DNA of 37,267 nt from Leadbetterella byssophila_A (GTDB lineage Bacteria; Bacteroidota; Bacteroidia; Cytophagales; Spirosomataceae): contig JBEBRR010000039.1 of assembly GCA_040394735.1 (NCBI GenBank), positions 1 through 37,267 of the forward strand, in the 5' to 3' direction. Positions 8,391-17,550 of this stretch are shown one piece after another (positions within the stretch are counted from its first letter, which is position 1; the number at the start of each line of letters is the position of its first letter). The position numbers and the translations under genes were made by a program. The notes beneath the pieces were generated by a model. That model was not told where the DNA came from. It saw only the letters and a list, made by a program, of their open reading frames with translations, and did not search any database.

Positions 8391-8930
8391 TTATTTAATA
8401 AGTCTGATCGAAACTCTTCTGTTTTTTTGTCTTCCTTCCGCAGTGCCGTTATCGGCAATGGGCTCGCGCTCTCCTTTTCCTGATACCTGCAGGTTATCTG
8501 AAGAAAAACCTTCGGCCGTAAGGATGTCGCGCACTTTGCCTGCCCGCACCTCCGACAAGCCCTGGTTCAGCTCATCCGAACCCTCGTCGTCCGTATGTCC
8601 TGTGAGGCTCAGTTTTTCACCGGGATTCTCTTCCAGGTACTTTTTCGCCAGCGCCAGCCAGTCGCTGATCTCCTTTGTCCTGATGATGTTCGGGCTGCCC
8701 GACTGGAAATAAATATCCAGTGGTTCAAACAGCGCTTTCTCCGTTGGCGTCAGATCTAACCGGGAAGTATCAGTTTCCGTAACCGGAGGAAGGGTCTCCA
8801 CCACAACTTCTTCTGCCGCCACTACTTCTTCCGTGTTGTCTGAACAGTAAGGTCTTCTGACCTGGTTCCAGAACAAACTATACAAAAATGACCCCAGCAA
8901 AATCACTAAAGGGATTAAAAATCTGTTCAT
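8391..8930 (-). CDS. OmpA-family protein with N-terminal membrane anchor
   Basis: The 179-residue protein has a hydrophobic segment at residues 3-20 with no clear cleavage site or lipobox, then an acidic, Glu/Val-rich linker (about 30-60), then an OmpA C-terminal domain (about 66-179). The domain shows TGHTDDEGSDELNQGLSEVRA near 110-130, with Asp114/115 and Arg129 at the positions that bind diaminopimelate of peptidoglycan, and the end GRQKNRRVSIRLIK. It should hold the cell wall from the inner membrane, as a motor-stator-like or Pal-like anchor. It directly precedes the HhH gene with a four-base gap, which suggests a joint function. Confidence 0.88.
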   Translation of the reverse strand: MNRFLIPLVILLGSFLYSLFWNQVRRPYCSDNTEEVVAAEEVVVETLPPVTETDTSRLDLTPTEKALFEPLDIYFQSGSPNIIRTKEISDWLALAKKYLEENPGEKLSLTGHTDDEGSDELNQGLSEVRAGKVRDILTAEGFSSDNLQVSGKGEREPIADNGTAEGRQKNRRVSIRLIK

Positions 8931-9067
8931 GATCTGATTTGGGTGTAAATTATTAATAATGAGCTAAAATAAAGGCTATTTCAGTAAAAACAAACTTTTG
9001 AACTCATTTTTTCAATAAACGCACTAAGAAAATCCCGTTCATCCGGGTTTAACATTGCGTCAATCGT

Positions 9068-11317
9068 TCATTTTTGCTCTGCTTCAAAGAAATCAAGTTC
9101 AGCTATGGCAGCGGTATCATCTCCTCCGGCTGTTTCCGTAGCCGTTATTCTTACATACCTGCCGGTAACCGGCGACTGCAGTAAATACTTCCGGGTATTC
9201 GGATCGTTAACCAGGTTACCAAATTCAAAAGAACCCGCATGCTGCCAGCTCTCTCCGTCAGCGCTCACTTCCATCCTGCCCCGGGCTATCATTCCCCGCC
9301 CGTTCTGCTTCTGAGGCGTATATGCAAAAGCCTGCAAACGGTAGCTGCTGCCCAGATCTATGGCAATATACGGATCGCCTTCCCCTCTCTTCGCCTCCCA
9401 CCAGCTTTGCCGGTTCTCATCGATGGCCGACACCGCCCGGTTTCTTCCGGTTTCTCCACTGGCACCCGCTATTTTCCACCGGGTTTTCGGAATCCCCAAA
9501 ACTTCGGTCATTACAGTCCCTGTCTCGTTATTCATTACTGCCACAGCTTTTATTTCTCCGCCCGGCCAGGTAAAGGGCGCGGTGTAACGCAGACTTCCGG
9601 CGGCAGGTGTGCTTCCGTCAGTGGTATAAAATATCTGCATATCCTTATAGAGATTTTCGCCGGTATTTTCACCGTGCGGCTTCCAGTTAAAGGCTGCCTG
9701 TACGGGCCGGATAGCCACCCGCCCGTCTTCATTCCGTATTACTTCCAGCCGCGACGGCCTCGTTTTGTAAAAATATCCTGCCAGGGAAGCAATGGCCGGA
9801 TCCAGCCTGCTTTCCTCCACCCTCAGCCGGAAGCGGCCGGAAGTCACCTCCGGGAAACGGAGAATCCGTTTGTATCCGATATTGGTAGCGGTGGCAATCT
9901 CCTGCCATCCGTTACCGATCCAGGCATCTACCGCATGCTTTTCCACCCGTTCGCTGTGCGTAGCCACCGCTTCCTGGATTACAATATGGTTAATGGTAAC
10001 GGGGGAAGGGGTGGTGAGGATAATCTCCTTTACACCTCCGGTTAATACCTGGTAAGTACCGGAATTATCATCCAAAAGCTCACGAGGAGCCTTAGAGCCG
10101 CTGAAAAGATTCCGGCTGTAGGTTTCCCTTATACGCCGGCCCACTTCATTCAGCACACTAATGTCTTCCGGGGAGAATTTCCCCTCCCGGTTAGGAGGGA
10201 TATTCAGAAGAAAAGTGGAATTTCCGCCTACAGAGCGTTCATAAATATCAAACACATCGTCTGCACTTCTCACTTTCTGATAGGTATCATCCCGGTAAAA
10301 CCAGCCCTCCCGGATAGACGTGTTGGTTTCCGCCTGTTGATAATGCAGGAACTTCGCCTTGTAGAGCTCTTCCCTTCCTCCGAGATTTTCCGCAGTCAGA
10401 TCCGGAAAATGGCTGGTGGTGTCCGGGTTTTCAGCATAGGGAATGACATTCCACTCGGTGCTTCGTGTTGCTCCGGCCTCATTACCGCACCAGCGGATGT
10501 CTTCTTTCCCGAATATAACAGCCCGGGGCGCCAGCGTACGGATCAGCTCTTTCCATGCCGCATAATTGTATTTCTGTCCACCCTTCCGTTTGGGATGCGC
10601 CCCGTCAAACCACACTTCGTGTACAGGACCGTACTCCGTGAGCAATTCAAAAAGCTGGTTCAGGAAATATTCATTGTAATCGTCCACTACAAACTTAAAG
10701 CGGGTTTTGCTGGCAAACGGCCTTCCCGGCATCTCGCGCGGGATAGCCCGTTCAGTATAAGGGCTGAGATTCCCGTAAAGGCCTTCCGGGCTTTCAATCT
10801 GGTAGAGATCCGCAGGAGAAAGATAAATACCCAGCTTAAGGCCATATTTTTTACAGGATACGGCCAGCTCTTTCAATATATCGCCTTTCCCGTTTTTGAA
10901 CCCGGTAGACATCACCCCGTGCTTCGTATACCGGCTTTGCCACAGCACAAAGCCGTCATGATGCTTCACGGTGATGATCACCATTTTAATCCCGGCGGCT
11001 TTCATAGCTTCACACCACTGATCGGTGTGCAGCTCTTTGAGGTCAAATACCCCGGGGTCTTCATGCCCGTTCCCCCACTCCATGCGGGTGAAAGTATTGG
11101 GTCCCATGTGGATAAAGGCAATAAACTCGTTTTTCAGGGCGCTGAGCTGGTTGGCATCAGGCACCACATGTGCCGCCTTTTCAATCATCTGCTCCCTGCT
11201 GTCATCAGGAAACACAGCTATAGTATTCTGCGGTTTCAGCATCTGGCCCGTGAGAGCAGTGCTTATGCCTAAAAAGCCGGGCATAAGCAGCAGGGCATAA
11301 ATAAACATCTGCTTCAT
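9068..11317 (-). CDS. Alpha-L-fucosidase, GH29, with chitobiase-C and F5/8-type C domains
   Basis: The start at 11317 gives a signal peptide (MKQMFIYALLLMPGFLG, cut near TALTGQ) and 749 residues; the upstream frame from 11422 adds an implausible N-terminus. The GH29 barrel covers about 55-400: FIAFIHMGP at 66-73, KHHDGF at 118-123 and the probable nucleophile Asp238 in EVWFDGAHP. Glu288 in STEWN is a candidate acid/base. A beta-rich region follows to about 530. A chitobiase C-terminal-like unit is at about 560-605 (YTTDGSTP), and an F5/8-type C (discoidin) carbohydrate-binding domain fills 620-749. It releases terminal fucose in the periplasm or at the surface. It sits just after the SusCD cluster but has its own promoter. 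Confidence 0.92.
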   Translation of the reverse strand: MKQMFIYALLLMPGFLGISTALTGQMLKPQNTIAVFPDDSREQMIEKAAHVVPDANQLSALKNEFIAFIHMGPNTFTRMEWGNGHEDPGVFDLKELHTDQWCEAMKAAGIKMVIITVKHHDGFVLWQSRYTKHGVMSTGFKNGKGDILKELAVSCKKYGLKLGIYLSPADLYQIESPEGLYGNLSPYTERAIPREMPGRPFASKTRFKFVVDDYNEYFLNQLFELLTEYGPVHEVWFDGAHPKRKGGQKYNYAAWKELIRTLAPRAVIFGKEDIRWCGNEAGATRSTEWNVIPYAENPDTTSHFPDLTAENLGGREELYKAKFLHYQQAETNTSIREGWFYRDDTYQKVRSADDVFDIYERSVGGNSTFLLNIPPNREGKFSPEDISVLNEVGRRIRETYSRNLFSGSKAPRELLDDNSGTYQVLTGGVKEIILTTPSPVTINHIVIQEAVATHSERVEKHAVDAWIGNGWQEIATATNIGYKRILRFPEVTSGRFRLRVEESRLDPAIASLAGYFYKTRPSRLEVIRNEDGRVAIRPVQAAFNWKPHGENTGENLYKDMQIFYTTDGSTPAAGSLRYTAPFTWPGGEIKAVAVMNNETGTVMTEVLGIPKTRWKIAGASGETGRNRAVSAIDENRQSWWEAKRGEGDPYIAIDLGSSYRLQAFAYTPQKQNGRGMIARGRMEVSADGESWQHAGSFEFGNLVNDPNTRKYLLQSPVTGRYVRITATETAGGDDTAAIAELDFFEAEQK

Positions 11318-11323
11318 AGGGAG

Positions 11324-11357
11324 CAAATATATCGATTTAAATATTAAGAAATACAAA
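11324..11357 (-). promoter_or_regulatory. Promoter of the fucosidase gene
   Basis: On the minus strand TTTG (11354-11357) is followed after 22 bases by TATATTTG (11324-11331), matching the Bacteroidota -33/-7 consensus. Only six bases separate the -7 element from the ATG at 11317, so the transcript would be leaderless or nearly so. Confidence 0.6.
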
Positions 11358-11398
11358 AAAGCAAAGACCCTGGGGATTGTCCCTCTAACCAGGCAGAA

Positions 11399-11454
11399 GC
11401 TGCAGATTTTTCGGAACCGCATCTTTAGATCCGGATCCTGAAAAAATCTGCAGC
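11399..11454 (-). terminator. Hairpin ending the susC-susD-TIG lipoprotein transcript
   Basis: GCTGCAGATTTTTC (11399-11412) pairs with GAAAAAATCTGCAGC (11440-11454) with a single bulged base. The 27-base loop itself contains the palindrome ATCCGGAT. It lies 45 bases after the stop of the lipoprotein gene and just upstream of the fucosidase promoter, so it probably separates the two transcription units. Confidence 0.6.
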
Positions 11455-11498
11455 CTCTTTATTCAAAACTCAGCCCCTTTGCCCGTTTTGCTCAAAAC

Positions 11499-12551
11499 TT
11501 ACTTCACAAGAATGAGGTCATCAAAGTGGAAGATCTCATCCTGGGCGTCAGGTCCGGGTATCCAGAAACCGATCTGGTTGAACGGACTGCCCTTTTCCCA
11601 CAGCTTCACTTCGGCCAGCGGGATCTTAAAGTAGGTCCACTTTCCGGCGGGTACATTCAGCGGGTAAGACCGGTCTCCGTTTCCGAAACCTCCGGCACGC
11701 TTATCACCGGTGAGGTAGAGAGTATAATCCTGGGACGCACCTTTAATCCACACCGTCAGGTATTTATACGTTGCATCTTCCGGCACGCCCGGCCACCAGT
11801 TGGCGAAGTTGATGAGGTGCCAGTTTCCTTTCTGATAATTTTTGTACACGGATTTCGACCCGGACTTCGCTTCCTTATCGGTGATGGTACCGGGATCTCC
11901 CCAGGAGCCGTCAGCAAAACCCTCTCCGTAGTCTTCCGTGAAGATCACAAAAGCTTTGCTGAGGTTCATGAATTCCTGGGTGGTTTTCAGCAGCCCGGTT
12001 TCATTGATAATGTCCAGCGTACTCCGGTTCACATCAGATTTCGGAAATTTCACGGTAAGTTCATTTTTCGTCTGGGAAACAATGGTCAGCGCCTCCTGCG
12101 ACTCCGTCAGCTTCACCGTATGTACATTTTCCAGGTTGGTGCCGGAAATCGTGATCTCCGTACCCTGTGAAAAATTATAATTGCTTACATCATAAACCAC
12201 GGGGTAGGCCAGCACACGGAACGTAAAGCTTTTCTGCTGACCGTTACCGTTGGTAAGCGTTATATTCTGCTCCCCGCCCCCGGCATCCAGCGGCACGCGG
12301 AACATAAATACTTCACCGGTGTTTAAAGTGGGCTGAAAACCGGCCGGCACCTCTCCTTTTTCAAAGACCACCGAACGGATATCTCCGAGACCGGTTCCTT
12401 TCAGGATCACCAGTTCTCCGCCTGCTGCGGAGTCAGGCAATACGGTGGCCACATTCAGGTTTCCGGACCGGGCGGCAGGGGTACCGTCAGTATCTTCCGT
12501 GCAGGCCCAGGCGCCCCACAAAAGCATCAGTATAATACTATATTTTTTCAT
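11499..12551 (-). CDS. Surface glycan-binding lipoprotein with TIG/IPT domains (SusE/F position)
   Basis: The start at 12551 gives a lipoprotein signal with lipobox GAWAC (Cys17) and 350 residues; the frame from 12572 overlaps susD and hides this signal. Two immunoglobulin-like TIG/IPT domains follow: ATVLPDSAAGGELVILKGTG at about 34-53, and VVYDVSNYNFSQGTEITISG near 118. The C-terminal half looks like a carbohydrate-binding beta-sandwich. It has GNWHLINFANWWPG, rich in exposed aromatics, and ends FHFDDLILVK. Proteins at this place in such loci sit on the cell surface and hold the polysaccharide for the SusCD transporter. The gene follows susD by 13 bases. The glycan specificity is not readable. 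Confidence 0.85.
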   Translation of the reverse strand: MKKYSIILMLLWGAWACTEDTDGTPAARSGNLNVATVLPDSAAGGELVILKGTGLGDIRSVVFEKGEVPAGFQPTLNTGEVFMFRVPLDAGGGEQNITLTNGNGQQKSFTFRVLAYPVVYDVSNYNFSQGTEITISGTNLENVHTVKLTESQEALTIVSQTKNELTVKFPKSDVNRSTLDIINETGLLKTTQEFMNLSKAFVIFTEDYGEGFADGSWGDPGTITDKEAKSGSKSVYKNYQKGNWHLINFANWWPGVPEDATYKYLTVWIKGASQDYTLYLTGDKRAGGFGNGDRSYPLNVPAGKWTYFKIPLAEVKLWEKGSPFNQIGFWIPGPDAQDEIFHFDDLILVK

Positions 12552-12564
12552 TGTTTCAGATCTT

Positions 12565-14136
12565 TTAGTCATTATAATAAGGAACTGCAGGTCCTAATAA
12601 CGCAGGAGCCTGCACCGTTTCAGAAGCCGGAACAGGCAGATACATCTTTTCTTCGGTGAAGTTGGTGATGTAATTCGGACCGCCTTCCACGCTGCCCCGG
12701 TTTTGCCGGGAAATCATCTCTTTGGCTTTGGTAAAACCCTGGCGCTGGATATCGAACCAGTAATCTCCTTCAAATGCAAACTCCACTCTTCTTTCCTTCA
12801 GGATATCTTCCAGCGTAACGGAGGTTTTTGACGGCAGGCCTGCCCGCGCACGTACGCTGTTGAAAGCGGAAAGCGCACTGGCGTCAGCAGTAGAAGCCCC
12901 TCCGGCCAGCACAGCTTCGGCATAAATCAACAGCACATCGGCATAACGGAGCAGCACCACGTTATTCCCGGAGTTCTGTCCGTTCACCGGCTCTCCGCCG
13001 AAAGACTTCCCCGGTCCGGCAAAATACTTGGTGATATTGGCACGAACTGCATTTTTTATTCCGCCCGCAGCCTCCGGCTGAAGGGTGTCATAGCGGAAAC
13101 CGTTCGCCATGAAGGCGTTGTATTCCGTTGCATTCGGACGCTGGGGTTTCCACTCCCGTTTCTCCCACCCGTGCTCCATCACTGACCACGCGCGTCTTTT
13201 ATCGCCGAATTCATACGCGGCCAGGATATCAAGAGAGGGCATATACATTCCCCACATGGAAGCCTCGGCCGTCTGCAGGTTAGAAGGGCCTCTGTCCGGG
13301 TTTTTGATGTTTCCCGTACCCCAGGGATCCTGTGCAAACTGGTGCTGGATAGAAAACAGGGTTTCAGGGTTATTGTCCATTGACATTTTGGTAAACATGC
13401 CGTAATAGTCATCTACCAGATGGTGCTTCCCTGAGCTGATCACTTCCTGGGCCTTGGCTTTGGCACCGGCATAATCTTTTGTATACAGGAACAGCTTGGC
13501 GAGCATTCCCTGGGCCGAGGTTTTGGTCAGTCGGCCGGGCTCATCGTTCACGGGCAGCCGGGCCTCTGCTTTTTCCAGCTCTTCCCGTGCGAAACGTAGC
13601 ACATCTTTCTGCAGATAACGGGGGATATCAAAGTTACCGGAGAGTGTTACCTCTGCCGGATCCGTGATAATGGGCGCGTCACCCCAGATGCGGGCAATAT
13701 AGAAGTAGACGGTTCCCCGCACAAAATGGCACTCACCAATGGCAGGATCCAGGAAAGCGCCGCCACCATTGGCTTTTTTGTCCTCAAAGGTATTGATCAG
13801 GATATTGGCATACCCCAGAATTTTATAGAAAGCCTTCCAGGCCGCCCCTATCCGTTGTGAAGCCGCAGAGTAGGTCAGGTTCAGGTATTCCACATCCTCA
13901 TAAGAAAACATATTGCCCGACATCACATCACCGATAGCATCCTGTGCCCGGCTTTCGAAGTCGCGCCAGGGCAAACCGCTGTACAGGGTGCTGGTAGCCC
14001 CTCTGACCTCCGCTTCGGTCGTATAGTAGTTTCCTGTAGTGGTTCCCGAAAGGGAAGGCCGCTCGATAAAGCTTTCGCCGCAGGAAGACAGCAGGAAAGC
14101 AGGAAACATTATCGCCAGTATTCTTTTATATTTCAT
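12565..14136 (-). CDS. SusD/RagB-family glycan-binding outer-membrane lipoprotein
   Basis: The 523-residue protein has a lipoprotein signal with lipobox FLLSSC (Cys19) and is expected on the outer face of the outer membrane. The N-terminal region (SGTTTGNYYTTEAEVRGATS, about residues 29-48) and the later TPR-like part (ARIWGDAPII, GRLTKTSAQGMLAKLFLYTK) are typical SusD helices. The C-terminal RagB part has VVLLRYADVLLIYAEAVLAG and LEDILKERRVEFAFEGDYWF. It acts as the lid of the SusC channel. It lies 29 bases downstream of susC in the same operon. Confidence 0.95.
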   Translation of the reverse strand: MKYKRILAIMFPAFLLSSCGESFIERPSLSGTTTGNYYTTEAEVRGATSTLYSGLPWRDFESRAQDAIGDVMSGNMFSYEDVEYLNLTYSAASQRIGAAWKAFYKILGYANILINTFEDKKANGGGAFLDPAIGECHFVRGTVYFYIARIWGDAPIITDPAEVTLSGNFDIPRYLQKDVLRFAREELEKAEARLPVNDEPGRLTKTSAQGMLAKLFLYTKDYAGAKAKAQEVISSGKHHLVDDYYGMFTKMSMDNNPETLFSIQHQFAQDPWGTGNIKNPDRGPSNLQTAEASMWGMYMPSLDILAAYEFGDKRRAWSVMEHGWEKREWKPQRPNATEYNAFMANGFRYDTLQPEAAGGIKNAVRANITKYFAGPGKSFGGEPVNGQNSGNNVVLLRYADVLLIYAEAVLAGGASTADASALSAFNSVRARAGLPSKTSVTLEDILKERRVEFAFEGDYWFDIQRQGFTKAKEMISRQNRGSVEGGPNYITNFTEEKMYLPVPASETVQAPALLGPAVPYYND

Positions 14137-14165
14137 GATTCTCAGATTAGAAATTAAATGCTTTA

Positions 14166-17100
14166 TCAGAATTCAAGGTTAGCCCCGATGGTGAAGGTAC
14201 GGGGATTAGGATAATGCCCCATGTCTACGTTCATCAGCCGGATATTATTATTGAATGCCCCGATTTCAGGGTCATACCCGGAGTATTGGGTAAAGGTATG
14301 CAGGTTCTGCACCGAGCCGTAGATCCGGATATTGGAGCTTTTGATGCTCTTCAGCACCTGAGCTGGCAGCCGGTAGCCCAGGGTAATATTTTGTACCCTC
14401 CAGTAGGAAGCATCTTCCACGTATCGGTCAGACATAGCCGTATTGTTGGTGTTGGTATTGGTAAACCTCGGCAGGGTACCGTCCGTATTGGTTTCGGTGT
14501 ACCTGTCCAGTACGGTGCGCAGCTGGTTAGACCACGCGCTGTTCATGGCCTCTATCTGCCATCTTAGGAAGTTGTAGGCCCTGGCGCCATAGCTGCCCTG
14601 GAAGAAAACCGACAGGTCAAAGTTTTTATAGTTCAGGCTATTGGTCAGTCCCCAGGTGAACTTAGGGATCGGGCTTCCGATATAGGTCATATCTTCCGCA
14701 TCGATTTTACCGTCTTTCTTGACATCTTTAAAGCGCACATCTCCTAACCAGGTCTGGTCAGGATCAATGATGTAACCGAACTGAGGCAGGCTGTTATCCA
14801 GATCGGCCTGTGTTCTGAAGAGGCCGTCGGTCACCAGTCCCCAGAATGATCCTACCGGCCGGCCGGGAGTGGTATGGGTGATCAGGTAGTTATTGTAATA
14901 CACTCTTCCGTCAAGTGCTGAAGCAGCGCTGGCCGCCTGGTCATAGGTATTTTTGAAATGGGTGAAGACCAGGCTGGTTTTCCAGGTGAGATCGTCATTC
15001 CGGACATTCACCGAGGTAACGCCCAGGTCTATACCGGTATTTGTCATACGGCCGGCATTGCCCAGGGGAGCTTTCAGGTCATCCCAGGCATCGCCCACAC
15101 CGATCAGCGTAGGCCCGGTCAGGAAGATGATCATATCACTGGTTACTTTCTTATAGGCATCTACCGTGACATCAAGGCGCCCTTTGAGTATGCCCAGGTC
15201 TACCCCCACGTTCGTGGTTTTCACTGATTCCCACTTCAGCTCGGGGTTAGGGATTCCCTGGATCATATTAGACGTTCCAAAGCCCACAGGGCCGGTAAAA
15301 AACTGCACCGCACCCACATACGCCGGGTTCGGGGCTCCGCCGGGGAAGTTCTGGTTACCTACCAGCCCGTAGCCGGCCCTTATCTTCAGGTGGGTATTGG
15401 GCAGCAGGTTTTTCATAAATTCCTCATTGGAGGCTGTCCAGCCTACGGATACCCCGGGGAAGTATCCCCACCGATTATTGGGACCGAAGTTGGAGGAGCC
15501 ATCAGCCCGGAAGCTGGCCGACACCGAATAACGGTCACCGAAAGTATAGTTGGCCCGGGCAAACCACGACTCCATAGCCCAGTGTCCTTTCCCGCCGTTC
15601 AGCGCCCAGGTGGTCTGATCCGAGCTTCCCGTGTTCAGGTCCATGATATTGGCCTGGAGGTCTACTTTGGTTCCGCCAATGCCCTGGTAGTACGACATCT
15701 GGGCCTGGTGCCCCAGGGTGGCATGGAAATTATGCCCGTTCACCCATTTGACATAGTTGAAATAATTGGTAAGCGAGTAATAATAGCTATCCGAACGGTT
15801 ATCAATCAACTTGCTGCGAAAGGTCTCCCCGCCTACATTCCCGGCTTTCTGGAAGGCAATATTGTTATCCAGCCCCAGCGAGAACGACAGCTCATTTCTC
15901 AGGCTGAGGCCCTTGAACAGGTTCAGCTCGGCAAAGACCGAACCGAAGGCTGTGGTGCTGGTCTTCTTGTTACCCCGGTACTGGCTGTTGCCCACGAGGT
16001 TGGCATTACTGTAGCGTATCCCGCCTACCGTATTACCACCGCCCCATGATCCGTCAGGATTTTTAAGCGGTACCAGGGGACTCGTTACCGCGCCCCACCA
16101 GATGGTGCTTTCTGCGGCATCGGCGAGGGTAACATTCTGGATACTCCGCGAAGCGTTCAGGCTCATTCCTACTTTGGCCCATGATTTCAGCTGGGTATCA
16201 AAGCTGAGACGGGTGCTGTAACGTTCAAAATCCGACCCGATGAGAATTCCCTTATTATTGAAATAGTTGAGCGAAACGTAGTAATTGGTTTTATCCCTGC
16301 CTCCGGAAAAGCTCAGCTGGTGATTCTGCATGCTGCCTTTCTGAAACATGGCCTCCTGCCAGTCGGTACCCGGCCCCAATAGCGAGGGATCGGCAAATTC
16401 TTCGGAAGGAGTAATACCGATGATGGGCAGGATCTCATTCTGGTAGCGGGAAAAATCTCTCAGGTCCATCAGGTCAAGCTTCCTGGCCACCTCTGAAACA
16501 CCGTAATACATTTCATAATTGATCTTGCCTTCTCCGGCTTTCCCTTTTTTAGTGGTGATCATGATCACCCCGTTTGCTGCCTGCGAGCCGTAAATAGCCT
16601 GGGCAGATGCATCTTTGAGCACATCAATAGATTCAATATCATTCGGGTTCAGCATGGCCATAACCGAATTTCCTGTCTGTCCGTCAGAGCCGCCCAGCCC
16701 GGCAAAACCTGTGTTATAGGAGGTATTGCCGTTAATAAAAGGCACGCCGTCAATCACAAAAAGCGGGTCGTTGCTGTTGATGGAAGTTACTCCCCGTACT
16801 TTAACGGAGACTCCACCGCCGGGCTGTCCGCCGTTACTGGTGACGGTCACTCCGGCGGCTTTTCCCTGCAGCAATTGGTCAATACCGGCAGCCGGCATGT
16901 CTTTCAGCTCCTGTGCTTTGATGGAGGTAATGGAAGAGGTGATATCCGAACGCCTGGCGGTACCGTAACCTACCACCACCACTTCATCCAGCGAAGTTTC
17001 GGCTGATTGGAGAATCACATCCACGCGGGTCCGGTTTCCTACCCGTATTTCCTGCGGAACCATTCCCAAAGAGGAAAAAACCAGAACGGAAGCGCCCGTC

Positions 17101-17297
17101 ACGTCCTTCACCGTGTAGTTCCCGTTCGCATCGGTCATCACCCCCTGCGAAGTTCCTTTTTTGATCACGGAAACTCCTGCCAAAGCCTCCCCGCTCTCAT
17201 CGGTAACTTTCCCGGTAACGGTGACTTCCTGCGCCGTAACCTGAAAACTTCCCGCCAGGAGGACAAATCCCAAGATAAAAGATAAATAATTGCGCAT
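14166..17297 (-). CDS. SusC/RagA-family TonB-dependent outer-membrane transporter
   Basis: I use the ATG at 17297, which gives a signal peptide (MRNYLSFILGFVLLAGSF, cut near VTAQ) and 1043 residues; an upstream ATG at 17342 adds 15 polar residues. A carboxypeptidase-regulatory-like domain (about 23-95) with VTGKVTDESGEALAGVSV comes first, then the TonB box region and plug (LDEVVVVGYGTARRSDITSS; DPLFVIDGVPF), then the 22-strand barrel. It ends in Phe as outer-membrane proteins do. There is no N-terminal Secretin/TonB signalling domain, which fits control by the neighbouring AraC protein rather than an ECF sigma/anti-sigma pair. It imports glycan fragments with SusD using TonB energy. Confidence 0.96.
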   Translation of the reverse strand: MRNYLSFILGFVLLAGSFQVTAQEVTVTGKVTDESGEALAGVSVIKKGTSQGVMTDANGNYTVKDVTGASVLVFSSLGMVPQEIRVGNRTRVDVILQSAETSLDEVVVVGYGTARRSDITSSITSIKAQELKDMPAAGIDQLLQGKAAGVTVTSNGGQPGGGVSVKVRGVTSINSNDPLFVIDGVPFINGNTSYNTGFAGLGGSDGQTGNSVMAMLNPNDIESIDVLKDASAQAIYGSQAANGVIMITTKKGKAGEGKINYEMYYGVSEVARKLDLMDLRDFSRYQNEILPIIGITPSEEFADPSLLGPGTDWQEAMFQKGSMQNHQLSFSGGRDKTNYYVSLNYFNNKGILIGSDFERYSTRLSFDTQLKSWAKVGMSLNASRSIQNVTLADAAESTIWWGAVTSPLVPLKNPDGSWGGGNTVGGIRYSNANLVGNSQYRGNKKTSTTAFGSVFAELNLFKGLSLRNELSFSLGLDNNIAFQKAGNVGGETFRSKLIDNRSDSYYYSLTNYFNYVKWVNGHNFHATLGHQAQMSYYQGIGGTKVDLQANIMDLNTGSSDQTTWALNGGKGHWAMESWFARANYTFGDRYSVSASFRADGSSNFGPNNRWGYFPGVSVGWTASNEEFMKNLLPNTHLKIRAGYGLVGNQNFPGGAPNPAYVGAVQFFTGPVGFGTSNMIQGIPNPELKWESVKTTNVGVDLGILKGRLDVTVDAYKKVTSDMIIFLTGPTLIGVGDAWDDLKAPLGNAGRMTNTGIDLGVTSVNVRNDDLTWKTSLVFTHFKNTYDQAASAASALDGRVYYNNYLITHTTPGRPVGSFWGLVTDGLFRTQADLDNSLPQFGYIIDPDQTWLGDVRFKDVKKDGKIDAEDMTYIGSPIPKFTWGLTNSLNYKNFDLSVFFQGSYGARAYNFLRWQIEAMNSAWSNQLRTVLDRYTETNTDGTLPRFTNTNTNNTAMSDRYVEDASYWRVQNITLGYRLPAQVLKSIKSSNIRIYGSVQNLHTFTQYSGYDPEIGAFNNNIRLMNVDMGHYPNPRTFTIGANLEF

Positions 17298-17550
17298 AGC
17301 TGTTTGATTATATATGGTTGAAATATTGTACAAATTTGACAATTAATTTAACTTTTTAAGTAATACTATTTTACCTTTTTTTGACACAAATAATTTCAAA
17401 TGTCAAAAATTCCCCTATTTTGCTTAAAATATTATAATAAATGTGAGGAAATTGTAAATATTTTTAACAAAATTTGAAAAGTCAACCGATTGCTTTGTCT
17501 GTTTTTGCTTTTACTACTTTTTTTACACGATAGTAGTATTTTTTTAACAA
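17298..17550. other. Divergent intergenic control region between susC and the AraC gene
   Basis: The longest gene-free stretch of the window, 253 bases and strongly AT-rich. It must hold the promoters of both susC (leftward) and the regulator (rightward). I found no full TTTG/TAnnTTTG pair for either. The best rightward candidate, TTTG at 17494 with TACTTTTT at 17515, is poor. TTTGACA occurs at 17335-17341 and 17380-17386 and in reverse at 17401-17407. Confidence 0.6.
17378..17409. promoter_or_regulatory. Candidate operator palindrome upstream of susC
   Basis: Perfect 9-bp inverted repeat: TTTTTGACA (17378-17386) and TGTCAAAAA (17401-17409) with 14 bases between. A third TTTGACA half-site lies 45 bases nearer susC (17335-17341). 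The arrangement of half-sites could suit the two-HTH AraC protein encoded next to it. This is inferred from position only. Confidence 0.4.

Noticed and set aside
8391..8458. Longer N-terminus of the HhH protein overlapping the OmpA gene
   Set aside because: The extra 24 residues are polar and would place the membrane helix far from the start. The ATG at 8386, four bases after the upstream stop, is the natural start.
9034..9047. CCCG/CGGG hairpin downstream of the fucosidase gene as terminator
   Set aside because: The stem is only four base pairs with a six-base loop and no strong T run; too weak to call.
9239..11272. Long plus-strand frames (268 and 311 codons) opposite the GH29 fucosidase gene
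   Set aside because: Both are antisense to a gene with clear domains and show low-complexity, Pro/His/Phe-rich translations with no signal or family match.
15390..16049. 219-codon plus-strand frame opposite susC
   Set aside because: Antisense shadow of the conserved barrel region; no start signal and no domain.
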